Source of the DNA: Burkholderiales bacterium RIFCSPHIGHO2_01_FULL_63_240 | Lineage (GTDB): Bacteria > Pseudomonadota > Gammaproteobacteria > Burkholderiales > Burkholderiaceae_C | Assembly: GCA_001770725.1 (NCBI GenBank) | Contig: MERU01000002.1 | Coordinates: forward strand, 372,001-436,000 | Length of the DNA stretch: 64,000 bases | Direction of reading: 5' to 3' | Shown here: piece by piece, positions 22,256 through 31,403 of the stretch | How positions within the stretch are numbered: the first letter of the stretch is position 1 | Layout: every line of letters starts with the position of its first letter | Translations under genes and position numbers: made by a program | The notes under the pieces: model-generated | Database searches by the model: none | Seen by the model: only the letters and a program-made list of their open reading frames with translations | Told to the model about the DNA's origin: nothing

Positions 22256-22546
22256 ATGAATCAGGTCCTGCTGTCTGCCCGGATCATCGAACGCAAGGCA
22301 CTGCGATACACCCCCGCCGGACTCCCTGCCCTCGACCTCGTGCTTGAACACGAGTCAGAACTGCAGGAAAACCAGCGAAGCCGCAAGGTTCAGCTGGAGA
22401 TGAAGGCAGTGGCCGTTGGCGACATCGCGCAAGCGCTGAACCGACTGCCCATCGGCGAAGCCCATGGCTTCACCGGTTTCCTGGGGTCACCGCGCAACGG
22501 ACGAGGCGTGCTGCTGCACATCACCGCTCTACAAGACATCGTTTAA
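22256..22546 (+). CDS. priB: Primosomal replication protein N (PriB)
   Basis: This 96-residue single OB-fold protein (NQVLLSARIIERKALRYTPAG, then LDLVLEHESELQENQ and a C-terminal GFLGSPRNGRGVLLHIT) matches PriB, which binds single-stranded DNA and PriA at stalled forks to reload DnaB. Placement between rpsF and rpsR is the standard beta/gammaproteobacterial arrangement and supports the call over generic SSB. It lies 72 bases after rpsF and 29 before rpsR. dnaB, its downstream partner in restart, lies about 1 kb away. Confidence 0.93.
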   Translation: MNQVLLSARIIERKALRYTPAGLPALDLVLEHESELQENQRSRKVQLEMKAVAVGDIAQALNRLPIGEAHGFTGFLGSPRNGRGVLLHITALQDIV

Positions 22547-22574
22547 ACCATCCACCGGATATTGAGAGGTCATC

Positions 22575-22868
22575 ATGGCTGCTCCCCGCTCCAAGAACGG
22601 CAAGTTCTCCAAAGACCGCAAGGGCAAGCGCAACACGCAATCCCTGCTGTTCCGTCGCAAGCGCTTCTGCCGCTTCACCGTCGCTGGCGTCGAACAGATC
22701 GACTACAAGGACGTCGACACCCTGCGCGATTTCATCGCTGAAAACGGCAAGATCATCCCCGCTCGCCTGACCGGCACCCGCGCGATCTACCAACGTCAGC
22801 TGACCACCGCCATCAAGCGCGCCCGCTTCCTGGCCCTGCTGCCTTACAGCGACCAACATCGCGTCTAA
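22575..22868 (+). CDS. rpsR: 30S ribosomal protein S18
   Basis: The 97-residue protein contains [21 protein letters not shown] and [19 protein letters not shown], the S18 signature. The N-terminus ([20 protein letters not shown]) is a basic extension seen in betaproteobacteria. S18 pairs with S6 on the platform. The ATG has a GAGG site. The next gene, rplI, follows after 12 bases. Confidence 0.98.
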   Translation: MAAPRSKNGKFSKDRKGKRNTQSLLFRRKRFCRFTVAGVEQIDYKDVDTLRDFIAENGKIIPARLTGTRAIYQRQLTTAIKRARFLALLPYSDQHRV

Positions 22869-22880
22869 GGAGTCCCTGTC

Positions 22881-23333
22881 ATGCAAATCATCCTCCTCGA
22901 AAAAGTCGCCAACCTGGGCAGCCTGGGTGACGTGGTCAAGGTCAAGGACGGCTACGCCCGCAACTTCCTGATCCCCACCGGCCAAGCCCGTCGCGCCACC
23001 ACCAAGGCCGTCGCCGAGTTCGAAGCCCGTCGCGCCGAACTGGAAAAGGCCTCTGCTGAAAAGCTGGCCGCTGCACAGGCCGTGGGCGAAAAGCTGGGCG
23101 GCAAGACCGTGTCCGTCAGCCAGAAGGCTGGCGTGGACGGCCGCCTGTTCGGCTCGGTCACCAACTTCGACATCGCCGAAGGCCTCAAGGCCGCCGGCTT
23201 CGAAGTGACCAAGCAGCAGGTTCGCCTGCCGAACGGCCCGCTCAAGACCACCGGCGAACACGCCGTGTCCGTGGCCCTGCACACCGATGTGGTGGTGGAC
23301 GTCACCGTCGCCGTGGTCGGCGAAACCGTCTGA
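22881..23333 (+). CDS. rplI: 50S ribosomal protein L9
   Basis: The 150-residue protein begins [20 protein letters not shown] and continues with [19 protein letters not shown], the conserved N-domain of L9. A long connecting helix (about 45-75) follows, then a C-domain with [19 protein letters not shown]. The full length matches the family. It closes the rpsF operon and is followed by a hairpin terminator. Confidence 0.98.
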   Translation: MQIILLEKVANLGSLGDVVKVKDGYARNFLIPTGQARRATTKAVAEFEARRAELEKASAEKLAAAQAVGEKLGGKTVSVSQKAGVDGRLFGSVTNFDIAEGLKAAGFEVTKQQVRLPNGPLKTTGEHAVSVALHTDVVVDVTVAVVGETV

Positions 23334-23376
23334 TCTGTTGACAGGTCACGGGCCGCTTCGGCTGGCCCGCCCATGC

Positions 23377-23401
23377 AAAGCCGGCGCAAGCCGGCTTTGT
23401 C
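23377..23401 (+). terminator. Terminator of the rpsF-rplI operon
   Basis: The stem AAAGCCGGC / GCCGGCTTT with tetraloop GCAA is followed by GTCGTTTC. The T-run is short, but the stem is perfect and stands 43 bases behind rplI. Confidence 0.75.
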
Positions 23402-23442
23402 GTTTCTGGCCTCGCCCTGACCAGGCGAGGCACCGCGGCGAG

Positions 23443-23506
23443 TTGTCCACGCGTTTCCCCAGGAAGCCCCCAGGATCCCCCCCGCTTGCCCACAGATTTA
23501 TCCACA
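23443..23506 (+). promoter_or_regulatory. DnaA-box cluster upstream of dnaB
   Basis: A perfect DnaA box TTATCCACA lies at 23498-23506. Two weaker ones on the same strand are TTGCCCACA at 23486-23494 and TTGTCCACG at 23443-23451. The perfect box ends 34 bases before the chosen dnaB start. TATGAT at 23528-23533 could be a -10 element, which would put the transcript start almost at the ATG at 23541. Confidence 0.6.
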
Positions 23507-23540
23507 GCCGTGGCACTTCGCCGGCCGTATGATTGAAAGC

Positions 23541-24986
23541 ATGGCTGCAGTCTTTCCCAACGCATCGTCTTCCACGCCACAAGGCCTGTCCATGGGCTCT
23601 TCCGGGGGCAGCGACGAGATCGCTCGCCTGCGCGTGCCGCCCCACTCCATCGAAGCCGAACAGAGCGTGCTGGGCGGCCTGCTGCTGGACAACAGCGCCT
23701 GGGACCGCGCGGCCGACCTGCTGCACGAAGGCGACTTCTATCGCCACGAACACCAGCTCATCTTCGTGGCCATCCAGCAGCTGGTTTCCGCCTCCAAGCC
23801 GGCCGATGTCATCACCGTTTTCGAGCAGCTGCAGATGCAGGGCAAGGCGGCGGACGTGGGCGGGCTGGGCTACCTCAACAACCTCGCGCAATCGGTGCCG
23901 AGCGCAGCCAACATGCGCCGCTACGCCGAGATCGTGCGCGAGCGCGCCGTGCTGCGCAAACTGGTGAGCGCCTCCGACGAGATCGCCACCAACGCCTTCA
24001 ACCCGCAGGGCAAATCGGTTTCCGACATCCTCGATGAAGCCGAAGCCCGCATCATGAAGATCGGCGAGGAAGGCAGCCGCAACAAGCAGGGCTTCTTCGC
24101 CATGGATGGCCTGGTTGTCGACCTGCTGGACCGCGTTCAGGAGCTCGCCGACAACGGCGCCGAAGACGTCACCGGCGTGCGCACCGGCTTCGTCGAGATG
24201 GACAAGATGACGGCCGGCCTGCAAAAGGGCGACCTCATCATCCTGGCCGCACGCCCCTCGATGGGCAAGACGGCGTTCGCGCTCAACATCGGCGAGAACG
24301 TGGCCGTCAACGAGGGCCTGCCGGTGGCGGTGTTCTCGATGGAAATGGGCGCCTCGCAGCTGGCGCTGCGGATGGTCGGCTCCATCGGTCGCATCAACCA
24401 GCAGAACCTGCGCACCGGCCGCCTCTCCGACGACGAATGGAGCCGCCTGAGCGAGACGGTCGAAAAGCTGCGCCATGCGCATGTCTTCATCGACGAGACG
24501 CCCGGCCTGTCGCCCAACGAACTGCGTGCCCGCGCGCGCCGCCTGGCCCGCCAGTTTGGCGGCACGCTGGGACTGATCATCATCGACTACCTGCAGCTGA
24601 TGAGCGGCTCGGGCGGCAACGAGGAAAACCGCGCCACCGTGATCGGCGAGATCTCGCGGGGCCTCAAGGCCCTGGCCAAGGAGCTGCAGTGCCCGGTGAT
24701 CGCGCTGTCGCAGCTGAACCGCTCGGTTGAAACACGGCCGGACAAGCGCCCCATGATGTCCGACCTGCGCGAATCCGGCGCCATCGAGCAGGACGCCGAC
24801 GTGATCATGTTCATCTACCGCGACGAGTACTACAACAAGGAATCGAAGATCCCCGGCACGGCCGAGATCATCATCGGCAAGCAGCGTAACGGCCCGGTGG
24901 GCAGCCTGCACCTGGCCTTCCTGAAGTCGAACACGCGCTTCGAGAACCTGGCCCCCGGCACCTACGTCGGCGGCGACGAGTACTGA
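23541..24986 (+). CDS. dnaB: Replicative DNA helicase DnaB
   Basis: This is the hexameric 5'-3' helicase of the replication fork. The N-terminal domain starts at RVPPHSIEAEQSVLGGLLLD. The RecA-like motor has Walker A ARPSMGKT at 237-244, SMEMGASQLALRMVGS, Walker B LIIIDYLQLMSG, and the arginine-finger region SDLRESGAIEQDADVI. The total of 481 residues is normal; there is no intein. Two starts are possible, 23529 and 23541. I chose the second because it follows GAAAG and matches the MxAVFPN start of relatives. Upstream lie DnaA-box-like sites. It is single-gene and closed by a strong terminator. Confidence 0.96.
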   Translation: MAAVFPNASSSTPQGLSMGSSGGSDEIARLRVPPHSIEAEQSVLGGLLLDNSAWDRAADLLHEGDFYRHEHQLIFVAIQQLVSASKPADVITVFEQLQMQGKAADVGGLGYLNNLAQSVPSAANMRRYAEIVRERAVLRKLVSASDEIATNAFNPQGKSVSDILDEAEARIMKIGEEGSRNKQGFFAMDGLVVDLLDRVQELADNGAEDVTGVRTGFVEMDKMTAGLQKGDLIILAARPSMGKTAFALNIGENVAVNEGLPVAVFSMEMGASQLALRMVGSIGRINQQNLRTGRLSDDEWSRLSETVEKLRHAHVFIDETPGLSPNELRARARRLARQFGGTLGLIIIDYLQLMSGSGGNEENRATVIGEISRGLKALAKELQCPVIALSQLNRSVETRPDKRPMMSDLRESGAIEQDADVIMFIYRDEYYNKESKIPGTAEIIIGKQRNGPVGSLHLAFLKSNTRFENLAPGTYVGGDEY

Positions 24987-25004
24987 GCGCCAGCCCAAAA
25001 GCCG

Positions 25005-25038
25005 ACGGCCCCGGAGCTTGCGCTCGCGGGGCCGTTTT
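25005..25038 (+). terminator. Terminator between convergent dnaB and BI-1 genes
   Basis: A perfect stem ACGGCCCCG / CGGGGCCGT is followed by TTTT. A run AAAA at 24997-25000 on the other side could let it work in both directions for the convergent genes. Confidence 0.85.
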
Positions 25039-25059
25039 CATTCGAAGGGCTGTCTGCGA

Positions 25060-25755
25060 TCAGTCGTCGCTGCCACCCAGCGCCATCAACAGCTGCAGCA
25101 GCGACGAGAACACGTTGTAGACGTCCAGGTACAGCGACAGCGTCGCCAGGACGTAGTTGGTCTCTCCGCCATCGATGATGCGCTTGAGGTCATACAGGAT
25201 GAAGGCCGAGAAGATCAGCACGGCCATGGCCGAGACGGCAAGCATCAGGGCGGGCATCTGCAGCCAGATGTTGGCCACCGCCGCCACGATCAGCACCAGG
25301 GCACCCACGAAGAGCCACTTGCCCATGTTCGACAGGTCGCGCTTGATCACGCTCGACAGGGTGGCCATGGCCGCAAAGATGGCCGCTGTGCCACCGAAGG
25401 CGACGCCGATGAGCTGGGCGCCATTGCCCATGCCCAACGCGAAGCTCAACAAGCGCGAGAGCATCAGCCCCATGAAGAAGGTGAAACCCAGCAGGAGCAG
25501 CACGCCCACGCCGGAGTCCTTGAACTTCTGGATGCCAAAGAAGAAGCCGAAAGAAATCGCCATGAAGGCGACAAAGGTCATGAGGGGGCCGCCCAGGCTG
25601 AAGCCGCCCATGGCCACGCCCAGCCAGGCACCCAGCACCGTGGGCACCATGGACAGGGCCAGCAAGGCGTAGGTGTTGCGCAGCACGCGCTGACGCTGAG
25701 CCACGCCCACGGCACCACCGTAGACGATGTCCAAAGGTTTGATTGAACGATCCAT
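25060..25755 (-). CDS. Bax inhibitor-1/YccA family membrane protein
   Basis: The 231-residue protein has seven predicted membrane helices and the family patterns RNTYALLALSMVPTVLGA at helix 1 and LYDLKRIIDGGETNYVLAT near the end, followed by LSLYLDVYNVFSSLLQLL. Family members (YccA, YbhL, human TMBIM) are proton-sensitive calcium leak channels or modulators of the FtsH protease; YccA binds FtsH with HflKC. hflK and hflC are also in this window but not adjacent. The start at 25755 has GGAGAG; an upstream frame to 25836 is not supported. It is a single gene. Confidence 0.92.
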   Translation of the reverse strand: MDRSIKPLDIVYGGAVGVAQRQRVLRNTYALLALSMVPTVLGAWLGVAMGGFSLGGPLMTFVAFMAISFGFFFGIQKFKDSGVGVLLLLGFTFFMGLMLSRLLSFALGMGNGAQLIGVAFGGTAAIFAAMATLSSVIKRDLSNMGKWLFVGALVLIVAAVANIWLQMPALMLAVSAMAVLIFSAFILYDLKRIIDGGETNYVLATLSLYLDVYNVFSSLLQLLMALGGSDD

Positions 25756-25851
25756 CGAAACTCTCCAAAGGGATGACAGGTGCGGGCTGCGTCCCGCAGA
25801 TGCCGCCATGTTAGGCCATCTGCGACTCGACGCCACCTCAAGCGAGGCCGC

Positions 25852-25873
25852 ACCACCCTCATCGCAGGGTGGT
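25852..25873 (-). terminator. Hairpin behind the RNA methyltransferase gene
   Basis: The stem ACCACCCT / AGGGTGGT with a 6-base loop begins 15 bases after the methyltransferase stop, at the end of the long envelope operon. There is no T-run, so terminator function is uncertain. Confidence 0.35.
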
Positions 25874-25887
25874 CAAGGCAAGGTGAA

Positions 25888-26718
25888 TCAAGTCATGCGC
25901 CGGCGCAGCGACTCGTACAGGCAGATGGCGGTGGCGGCCGCCACATTCAAGGACTCCTCGCCGCCTGGCTGAGGAATGCGCACGGACAAGTTGCAGCGCG
26001 CCATCAGCTCATCGCTGACGCCCTGCCCCTCGTGCCCCATCACCCAGGCGCAGGGCTCGGGCAGCTTCACACTGTGCAATTCGTTGTCGGTGTGCGAACT
26101 GGTGGCGACCAGGGGCACGCCCAGGCCCGCCAGGTCGCCTGCCGTCAACTGCTCGACCAGGTTCAGCCCGAAATGCGCACCCATGCCGGCGCGCAGCACC
26201 TTGGGCGACCACAGCCCCGCCGTGCCCTTCAGAGCCAGCACCTGTTTGACACCCAGGGCCGCCGCGCTGCGCAGGATGCTGCCGACGTTGCCCGCGTCCT
26301 GGAGGCGGTCGAGCACCACCGTGGGCACGCCGACGAGCACCTCACCGGTGAGTGCATGCTCACCCGACAGCGGCATCAAAAAACCGATGCGCGCGGGTGA
26401 CTCCAGGCCGGTGAACACCTTCCACAGGGCCTCCGGAACGACCACCACGCGCTCGGCCTGTCGGGCCAGTCGGGTGGCCAGGTCGGCGCGCTCGTCGCTG
26501 CCCTGCCCTTGCCCATGTTCGCCAACCCAGGCGGTGTCGGCCACCACGGCCAAGGGCGCCCGCAGGCCACGGGCCAACGCCGCGCGGCAGAGGTGATCGC
26601 CTTCCAGCCAGATTTCGGCCTGCTTGCGGTAAGCAAGCGGCTCTTGAGCCAGCCGACGCAGGCGCAACACGAGTGCGTTCTCGCGTGAGGTGATGAGTTG
26701 AACGGAGGAGTCGGCCAT
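25888..26718 (-). CDS. TrmH/SpoU-family RNA 2'-O-methyltransferase
   Basis: The 276-residue SPOUT enzyme has the three family motifs: AGNVGSILRSAAALGVKQVL, then CAWVMGHEGQGVSDELM, then PQPGGEESLNVAAATAICLYE, which together form the trefoil-knot SAM site. An N-terminal substrate-binding extension (about residues 1-110) includes YRKQAEIWLEGDHLCRAAL. It probably methylates a ribose in rRNA; the exact nucleotide cannot be told. Position behind rnhB, last in the lpx operon, is common in Burkholderiales. It is separated from rnhB by 6 bases. Confidence 0.9.
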   Translation of the reverse strand: MADSSVQLITSRENALVLRLRRLAQEPLAYRKQAEIWLEGDHLCRAALARGLRAPLAVVADTAWVGEHGQGQGSDERADLATRLARQAERVVVVPEALWKVFTGLESPARIGFLMPLSGEHALTGEVLVGVPTVVLDRLQDAGNVGSILRSAAALGVKQVLALKGTAGLWSPKVLRAGMGAHFGLNLVEQLTAGDLAGLGVPLVATSSHTDNELHSVKLPEPCAWVMGHEGQGVSDELMARCNLSVRIPQPGGEESLNVAAATAICLYESLRRRMT

Positions 26719-26724
26719 GTGTTG

Positions 26725-27423
26725 TCAGCGGCGCAGTGGGCTGCCCACCACCAGGGTCGGATCAGGCGCCAGCCCCAACACCACCTTCACGGGCCCGAAG
26801 CTGCGCCGATGGTGCGGCGTGGCCCCGTGCGCGCGCAAGGCCGCCAGGTGATCGGCCGTGGGGTAGCCCTTGTGGCCGTCGAAGCCGTATTGCGGGTGGG
26901 CCAGGTGCAACTCGTCGCACAGGCGGTCGCGGTGCACCTTGGCCAGGATGGAAGCCGCCGAAATGGCCTTGACCTTGGCATCGCCCTTGACGATGGCCTG
27001 GGCCGGCACCTGCAGCGGTGGCACGCGGTTGCCATCGACCTGCACCAGCGAGGGCTTCAGGCGCAGGCCCTCGACCGCGCGGCGCATGGCCAGCATGGTG
27101 GCGTGCAGGATGTTGAGCTCGTCGATTTCTTCGACCGAGGCCAGCGCGATGCTGCAGCACAGCGCTTTGGCGCGGATCTCGTCGAACAGCGCTTCGCGCT
27201 GGCGTGCACTGAGCTTCTTGGAGTCGGCCAGGCCAGCGATCGGGTTGAGTTCATCGAGGATGACGGCGGCGGCCACAACGGGCCCGGCCAGGGGGCCGCG
27301 ACCGGCCTCGTCGACGCCCGCCAGCAGCCCGACGGGCTCGACCGGGCACAGCAGGTCCAGCTGCTGATCGGCGTGCAGGGGCGCGGCGGCTTCAGCGCGC
27401 TTGGAGGACTTGCGCGATGGCAT
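26725..27423 (-). CDS. rnhB: Ribonuclease HII
   Basis: The 232-residue enzyme removes RNA from RNA-DNA hybrids and single ribonucleotides from DNA. The catalytic acidic pair is D38-E39 in [20 protein letters not shown], with further carboxylates in QVDGNRVP and the [20 protein letters not shown] block, all intact. The chosen ATG at 27423 lies inside lpxB (32-base overlap). Upstream frame to 27555 is only lpxB shadow. The first 30 residues are a non-conserved basic/Ala stretch. Linkage lpxA-lpxB-rnhB is classic in proteobacteria. Confidence 0.95.
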   Translation of the reverse strand: MPSRKSSKRAEAAAPLHADQQLDLLCPVEPVGLLAGVDEAGRGPLAGPVVAAAVILDELNPIAGLADSKKLSARQREALFDEIRAKALCCSIALASVEEIDELNILHATMLAMRRAVEGLRLKPSLVQVDGNRVPPLQVPAQAIVKGDAKVKAISAASILAKVHRDRLCDELHLAHPQYGFDGHKGYPTADHLAALRAHGATPHHRRSFGPVKVVLGLAPDPTLVVGSPLRR

Positions 27424-28543
27424 CGGTGGCGGCCTGGCCGGTGTTGCGGCGCAGGGTGTGGTGAAGTTCAAGGAAGCGCTGCTGCACCGAGGCGCTGCGA
27501 GCCGGGTCATCGAACCAGGCCAGGACGTCCTTGGCGAGCTGCGCCGGGTTGGCATCGTCCTGCAAGCGCTCGGGCACGACGAAATCGCGCTCGAGGATGT
27601 TGGGCAGGCCCACCCAGGGCAGGTAGCCCATGCGCTTCATGATCTGCCAGCTCATGGGACTGAGCTGGTAGGCAATGACCATGGGGCGCTTGAACAGCGC
27701 TGCTTCCAAGGTGGCGGTGCCGCTGGCGATCAGGGTGACGTCGCAGGCGGCCAGGGCTTCGTGCGAGCGCCCATCGAGCAGGGTCAGCGGCGCGTCGGGT
27801 GCGTGCTCGCGCACCATGGGCTCGACCATCTCGCGCAGGCCAGGCACAACAGGCAGAACGAAACGCAGATCGGGACGCTGCTTGGCCAGCAGGGCCACCG
27901 TCTGCAGGAAGCACGGCGCGATGTGCTGGATCTCGCCACGGCGGCTGCCCGGCAGCACCGCCACCAGCGGCGTCGACTCAGCGATGCCCAGTGACGCCCT
28001 CGCCGCTGCACGCGGCACCTCCAGCGGGATGGTGTCGGCCAGCGGGTGCCCCACGAAGCTCGCGTTGATGCCTGCGTCCTGGTAGATCTTCGGCTCGAAG
28101 GGGAACAGGCAGAGCATGTGGTCCACCGAGCGGTGGATCTTCTTGATGCGCCCGCCGCGCCAGGCCCAGATCGAGGGGCTGACGAAGTGCACGGTCTTGA
28201 CGCCCTGCTCTTTCAGGCGGGCTTCCAGGCCGAGGTTGAAGTCGGGCGCATCGACCCCGATGAACACGTCGGGCCGGTCGGCCAGCAGGCGGTCGCCCAG
28301 GCGGCGGCGGATGGTCCAGATCTCGCGGAAGCGCCGCAGCACCTCCATGTTGAAACCATGCACCGCGAGCTTCTCGTGCGGCCACCAGGCCTCGAAACCT
28401 TGGGCGGCCATCTTCGGCCCGCCAATGCCTTGCGAGCTCAGGTCCGGCCAGCGAGCCTTCATGCCACCCAGCAGCAAACCGGCCAGCAGGTCACCGGAGG
28501 TTTCACCGGCGACCATGCCGATGCGGGGATCGGACCGACTCAC
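27392..28543 (-). CDS. lpxB: Lipid-A-disaccharide synthase
   Basis: The 383-residue GT19 glycosyltransferase joins UDP-2,3-diacylglucosamine and lipid X to make the lipid A disaccharide at the inner face of the cytoplasmic membrane. Marks: [20 protein letters not shown] at the N-terminus, the [14 protein letters not shown] motif, [39 protein letters not shown] and, near the end, [20 protein letters not shown]. It lies 12 bases behind lpxA and overlaps rnhB by 32 bases. Confidence 0.97.
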   Translation of the reverse strand: MSRSDPRIGMVAGETSGDLLAGLLLGGMKARWPDLSSQGIGGPKMAAQGFEAWWPHEKLAVHGFNMEVLRRFREIWTIRRRLGDRLLADRPDVFIGVDAPDFNLGLEARLKEQGVKTVHFVSPSIWAWRGGRIKKIHRSVDHMLCLFPFEPKIYQDAGINASFVGHPLADTIPLEVPRAAARASLGIAESTPLVAVLPGSRRGEIQHIAPCFLQTVALLAKQRPDLRFVLPVVPGLREMVEPMVREHAPDAPLTLLDGRSHEALAACDVTLIASGTATLEAALFKRPMVIAYQLSPMSWQIMKRMGYLPWVGLPNILERDFVVPERLQDDANPAQLAKDVLAWFDDPARSASVQQRFLELHHTLRRNTGQAATDAIAQVLQAR

Positions 28544-28555
28544 CTGTCAGCCCCT

Positions 28556-29356
28556 TCAGCGCACGATGCCGCGCTTGGCGTCGGCCAGGAAGGCCAGCAT
28601 CTTGTCGATGTCGGCCTGCACCCCTTCGGCTGCGGCGTCGGGGCTGGTCTTGAGCGCGGCGATCTCGTCCACCGAGGCGGCGAGCGTCAGGCCCTTGCGG
28701 TAGAGCAGCTTGTACATGGCCTTGAGGTTGGCCAGGCGCTCTGGCGAGTAGCCACGGCGACGGGGGCCTTCCTGGTGCACGTTCTGCGCTTCGGCCGGGT
28801 TGCCTGCGGCCACCACGAACGGCGGCAGGTCCTGGGACAGGCGCGTCTGAAAGCCCAGCATGGCGAAGTCGCCGATGCGCACGAACTGGTGGATGCCGCT
28901 GATGCCGCCGATCAAGGTGAAGCTGCCCACCGTCACGTGACCCGCGAACTGCACCGAGTTGGCGATCACGTTGTGGTCGCCGATGACGCAGTCGTGCGCA
29001 ACGTGCACGTAAGCCATGATCCAGTTGTCGTGACCGATCTGCGTCACGCCCTTGTCCTGCACCGTGCCGGTGTTGAAGGTCGTGAACTCGCGGATGGTGT
29101 TGCGGTCACCGATGATCAGCTGCGTGGGCTCGCCCTTGTACTTCTTGTCCTGCGGGTCGGCACCCAGGGAAGCGAACTGGTAGATCGTGTTGTCGCGGCC
29201 GATGGTGGTCACGCCTTCGATCACGCAATGCGCGCCAACAGTCGTACCCTCGCCGATGCGAACGTTCGGCCCGATGGTCGTGAAGGCGCCCACGCTGACC
29301 GAGTCGGCCAACTCGGCCTTCGGGTCGACGATGGCGGTGGGGTGGATGCTGGCCAT
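28556..29356 (-). CDS. lpxA: UDP-N-acetylglucosamine acyltransferase
   Basis: The first enzyme of lipid A synthesis adds 3-hydroxyacyl from ACP to UDP-GlcNAc. The 266-residue protein is a left-handed beta-helix of hexapeptide repeats (IGPNVRIGEGTTVGAHCVIE) and carries the catalytic H121 in YVHVAHDCVIGDHN, equivalent to E. coli H125. The C-terminal helical part has LKAMYKLLYRKGLTL. It lies 4 bases behind fabZ, so translation is probably coupled. Confidence 0.97.
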   Translation of the reverse strand: MASIHPTAIVDPKAELADSVSVGAFTTIGPNVRIGEGTTVGAHCVIEGVTTIGRDNTIYQFASLGADPQDKKYKGEPTQLIIGDRNTIREFTTFNTGTVQDKGVTQIGHDNWIMAYVHVAHDCVIGDHNVIANSVQFAGHVTVGSFTLIGGISGIHQFVRIGDFAMLGFQTRLSQDLPPFVVAAGNPAEAQNVHQEGPRRRGYSPERLANLKAMYKLLYRKGLTLAASVDEIAALKTSPDAAAEGVQADIDKMLAFLADAKRGIVR

Positions 29357-29360
29357 GGGC

Positions 29361-29798
29361 TCAGGCCACCTTGCGCACGGTGCACATCAGTTCGGCCTCG
29401 ACAGCGAGCTCTTCGCCGACCATGGCGCGGGCCTTGAACTTGTAGATGCCACCCTTGTTGCGGTCCATGAAGACATCGAGGAAGAGCTGGTCGCCCGGCT
29501 CGACCGGGCGCTTGAAGCGTGCACCGTCGATGCCCACGAAGTAATACACCGAGTTCTCGTCGGCGGCGTTGCCCATGGTCTCGAAGGCCAGCAACGCTGC
29601 GGCCTGGGCCAGGGCTTCGAGCATCATCACGCCGGGCATGACGGGGCGGCCCGGGAAGTGCCCCTGGAAGAACGGCTCGTTGATGGTGACGTTCTTGAGC
29701 GCACGGATGCGCACGTTCTTTTCAACCTCCAGCACCCTGTCCACCATGAGGAAGGGGTAACGGTGGGGGAGCTTGTCGAGGATCTTGTGGATGTCCAT
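29361..29798 (-). CDS. fabZ: 3-hydroxyacyl-ACP dehydratase FabZ
   Basis: The 145-residue hot-dog-fold enzyme dehydrates 3-hydroxyacyl-ACP in fatty acid elongation and competes with LpxA for the same substrate. [12 protein letters not shown] and the active-site helix [20 protein letters not shown] are present, with H47 and E61. Its ATG overlaps the lpxD stop by one base (TGATG). The lpxD-fabZ-lpxA order is standard. Confidence 0.97.
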   Translation of the reverse strand: MDIHKILDKLPHRYPFLMVDRVLEVEKNVRIRALKNVTINEPFFQGHFPGRPVMPGVMMLEALAQAAALLAFETMGNAADENSVYYFVGIDGARFKRPVEPGDQLFLDVFMDRNKGGIYKFKARAMVGEELAVEAELMCTVRKVA

Positions 29799-30895
29799 CA
29801 GCTTTTCACTTCTTTTTCAAGGGCGCGGATGCGGTCACGCAGGGCGTGCAGCTGTCGCAGGGTCGCGGCGTTCTTTTCCCAGGATGCGTTGTCATCGAAC
29901 GGGAAGACGCCGCTGTACTGCCCGGGCTTGAGGATGGAACGCGAGATCAGGGTGCCCGACGAGACGTGCACGTGATCCGCCAGCGTCAGGTGGCCCAGGA
30001 TCATGCCTGCGCCCCCGACGGTGCAATGTTTGCCGATGCGCGCGCTGCCGGCCACGCCGACGCAGCCGGCCATGGCCGAGTGCTCGCCGATGTGCACGTT
30101 GTGCGCGATCTGCACCAGGTTGTCGAGCTTGACGCCATCTTCGATGACGGTGTCGTCCAGCGCACCGCGGTCGACACAGGTGTTGGCGCCGAGCTCGACG
30201 TCGTTGCCGATGCGCACGGCACCGAGCTGCTCGATCTTTTCCCAGCGGCCCTGGTGCGGCGCAAAACCGAAGCCGTCGGCACCGATGACCACGCCGCTGT
30301 GAACGATGCAGCGTTCACCGATCACACAGTCGAAGCCGACGGTCACGTGTGGGGCCAGGCGGGTGCCAGCGCCGATGCGGGCGCGTTCGCCCACCGTGGT
30401 GTGCGAGCCGATGACCACGCCATCGCCGATCACGGCGCCCGCCTCGACCACCACCAGGGGACCGATGTGCACGCCCTGGCCGATCAGGGCTTCGGGCGAG
30501 ACCACCGCGCTGGGGTGGATGCCTGCTGCCGGACGAGGCCGCACGCGCGCTGCCCACCAGCGGGTGACGGCGGCGAAGAAACGATAGGGGTCGGGCGTGA
30601 CGATGGCCGAGCGCAGCTGGGCGGCATCGGCCTGAACGGCCGGGCTGATGATCACGCAGACGGCCTGCGTGTCGGCCAGCTGGCTGCGGTACTTCGGGTT
30701 GGACAGGAAGGACAGCGTGTCAGGTTCTTGCGTGTCCAGCGGCCCGATGCGGCGAATGACGGTTTCAGCGTCACCCTGTATTTCGGCTGCGAAGCCACCG
30801 GCGGACTCGCCTGCCAGCGCTTCGACCAGTTCACCGAGCGTGGTGCTCAGCGTCGTGGTGGTGGCGGCATCGGGGTTCGCATGCGAGGCGTTCAC
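29798..30895 (-). CDS. lpxD: UDP-3-O-acylglucosamine N-acyltransferase
   Basis: The third lipid A enzyme adds the amide-linked hydroxyacyl chain. The 365 residues comprise an N-terminal uridine-binding domain (about 1-110), a hexapeptide beta-helix, and a C-terminal helix ([19 protein letters not shown]). The catalytic region reads [20 protein letters not shown]. It is slightly longer than E. coli LpxD (341). ATGA overlap with skp and TGATG overlap with fabZ indicate coupled translation. Confidence 0.97.
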   Translation of the reverse strand: MNASHANPDAATTTTLSTTLGELVEALAGESAGGFAAEIQGDAETVIRRIGPLDTQEPDTLSFLSNPKYRSQLADTQAVCVIISPAVQADAAQLRSAIVTPDPYRFFAAVTRWWAARVRPRPAAGIHPSAVVSPEALIGQGVHIGPLVVVEAGAVIGDGVVIGSHTTVGERARIGAGTRLAPHVTVGFDCVIGERCIVHSGVVIGADGFGFAPHQGRWEKIEQLGAVRIGNDVELGANTCVDRGALDDTVIEDGVKLDNLVQIAHNVHIGEHSAMAGCVGVAGSARIGKHCTVGGAGMILGHLTLADHVHVSSGTLISRSILKPGQYSGVFPFDDNASWEKNAATLRQLHALRDRIRALEKEVKS

Positions 30896-31401
30896 TTGCC
30901 CGACCCGGCGTTCATCGCCTTGATGACCTTGTCGGTGATGTCGACCCGAGAGCTGGCGAACACCGATTCCTGCACGATCAGGTCGTACTTGTCTTGTTCG
31001 AAGATCTGCTTGACCACGCGGTTGGCCGTTTCCAGCACCTTGGCGAGCTCTTCGTTCTTGCGCTGATTGAGGTCTTCCTGGAACTCGCGGCGCTTGCGCT
31101 GCAACTCACGGTCCTGCTCCATCAGGTCTCGCTGGCGACGCCCGCGCTCGGACTCACCCAGCGTCGCGGAGTCTCTCTCCAAACGCTCGGATGAGTTTTT
31201 CAAGCGACTGTCGCCGTCGAGCAGTTCCTTTTCGCGCTTGGTGAACTCGCTTTCCAGCTTGGCCTGAGCGGCCTTGGCCATGGCCGCGTCACGCAGGACG
31301 CGGTCGAGGTTCACGAAGCCGATCTTGAGCTCCTGAGCCGAGACCGCTGCCGCACAGGTCAGCGCAGCGATGGCCACCAGGGTCTTGAGGGTCGAAGTCA
31401 T
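30892..31401 (-). CDS. skp: Periplasmic chaperone Skp/OmpH
   Basis: The 169-residue protein has a signal peptide ([18 protein letters not shown], cleavage after about A22), the mature start [16 protein letters not shown], and a charged coiled-coil tentacle region (about 45-130, rich in E, R, Q) as in OmpH-family chaperones that carry outer-membrane proteins to BamA. It lies 2 bases behind bamA and overlaps lpxD by 4, the usual order. Confidence 0.95.
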   Translation of the reverse strand: MTSTLKTLVAIAALTCAAAVSAQELKIGFVNLDRVLRDAAMAKAAQAKLESEFTKREKELLDGDSRLKNSSERLERDSATLGESERGRRQRDLMEQDRELQRKRREFQEDLNQRKNEELAKVLETANRVVKQIFEQDKYDLIVQESVFASSRVDITDKVIKAMNAGSGK

Positions 31402-31403
31402 GG

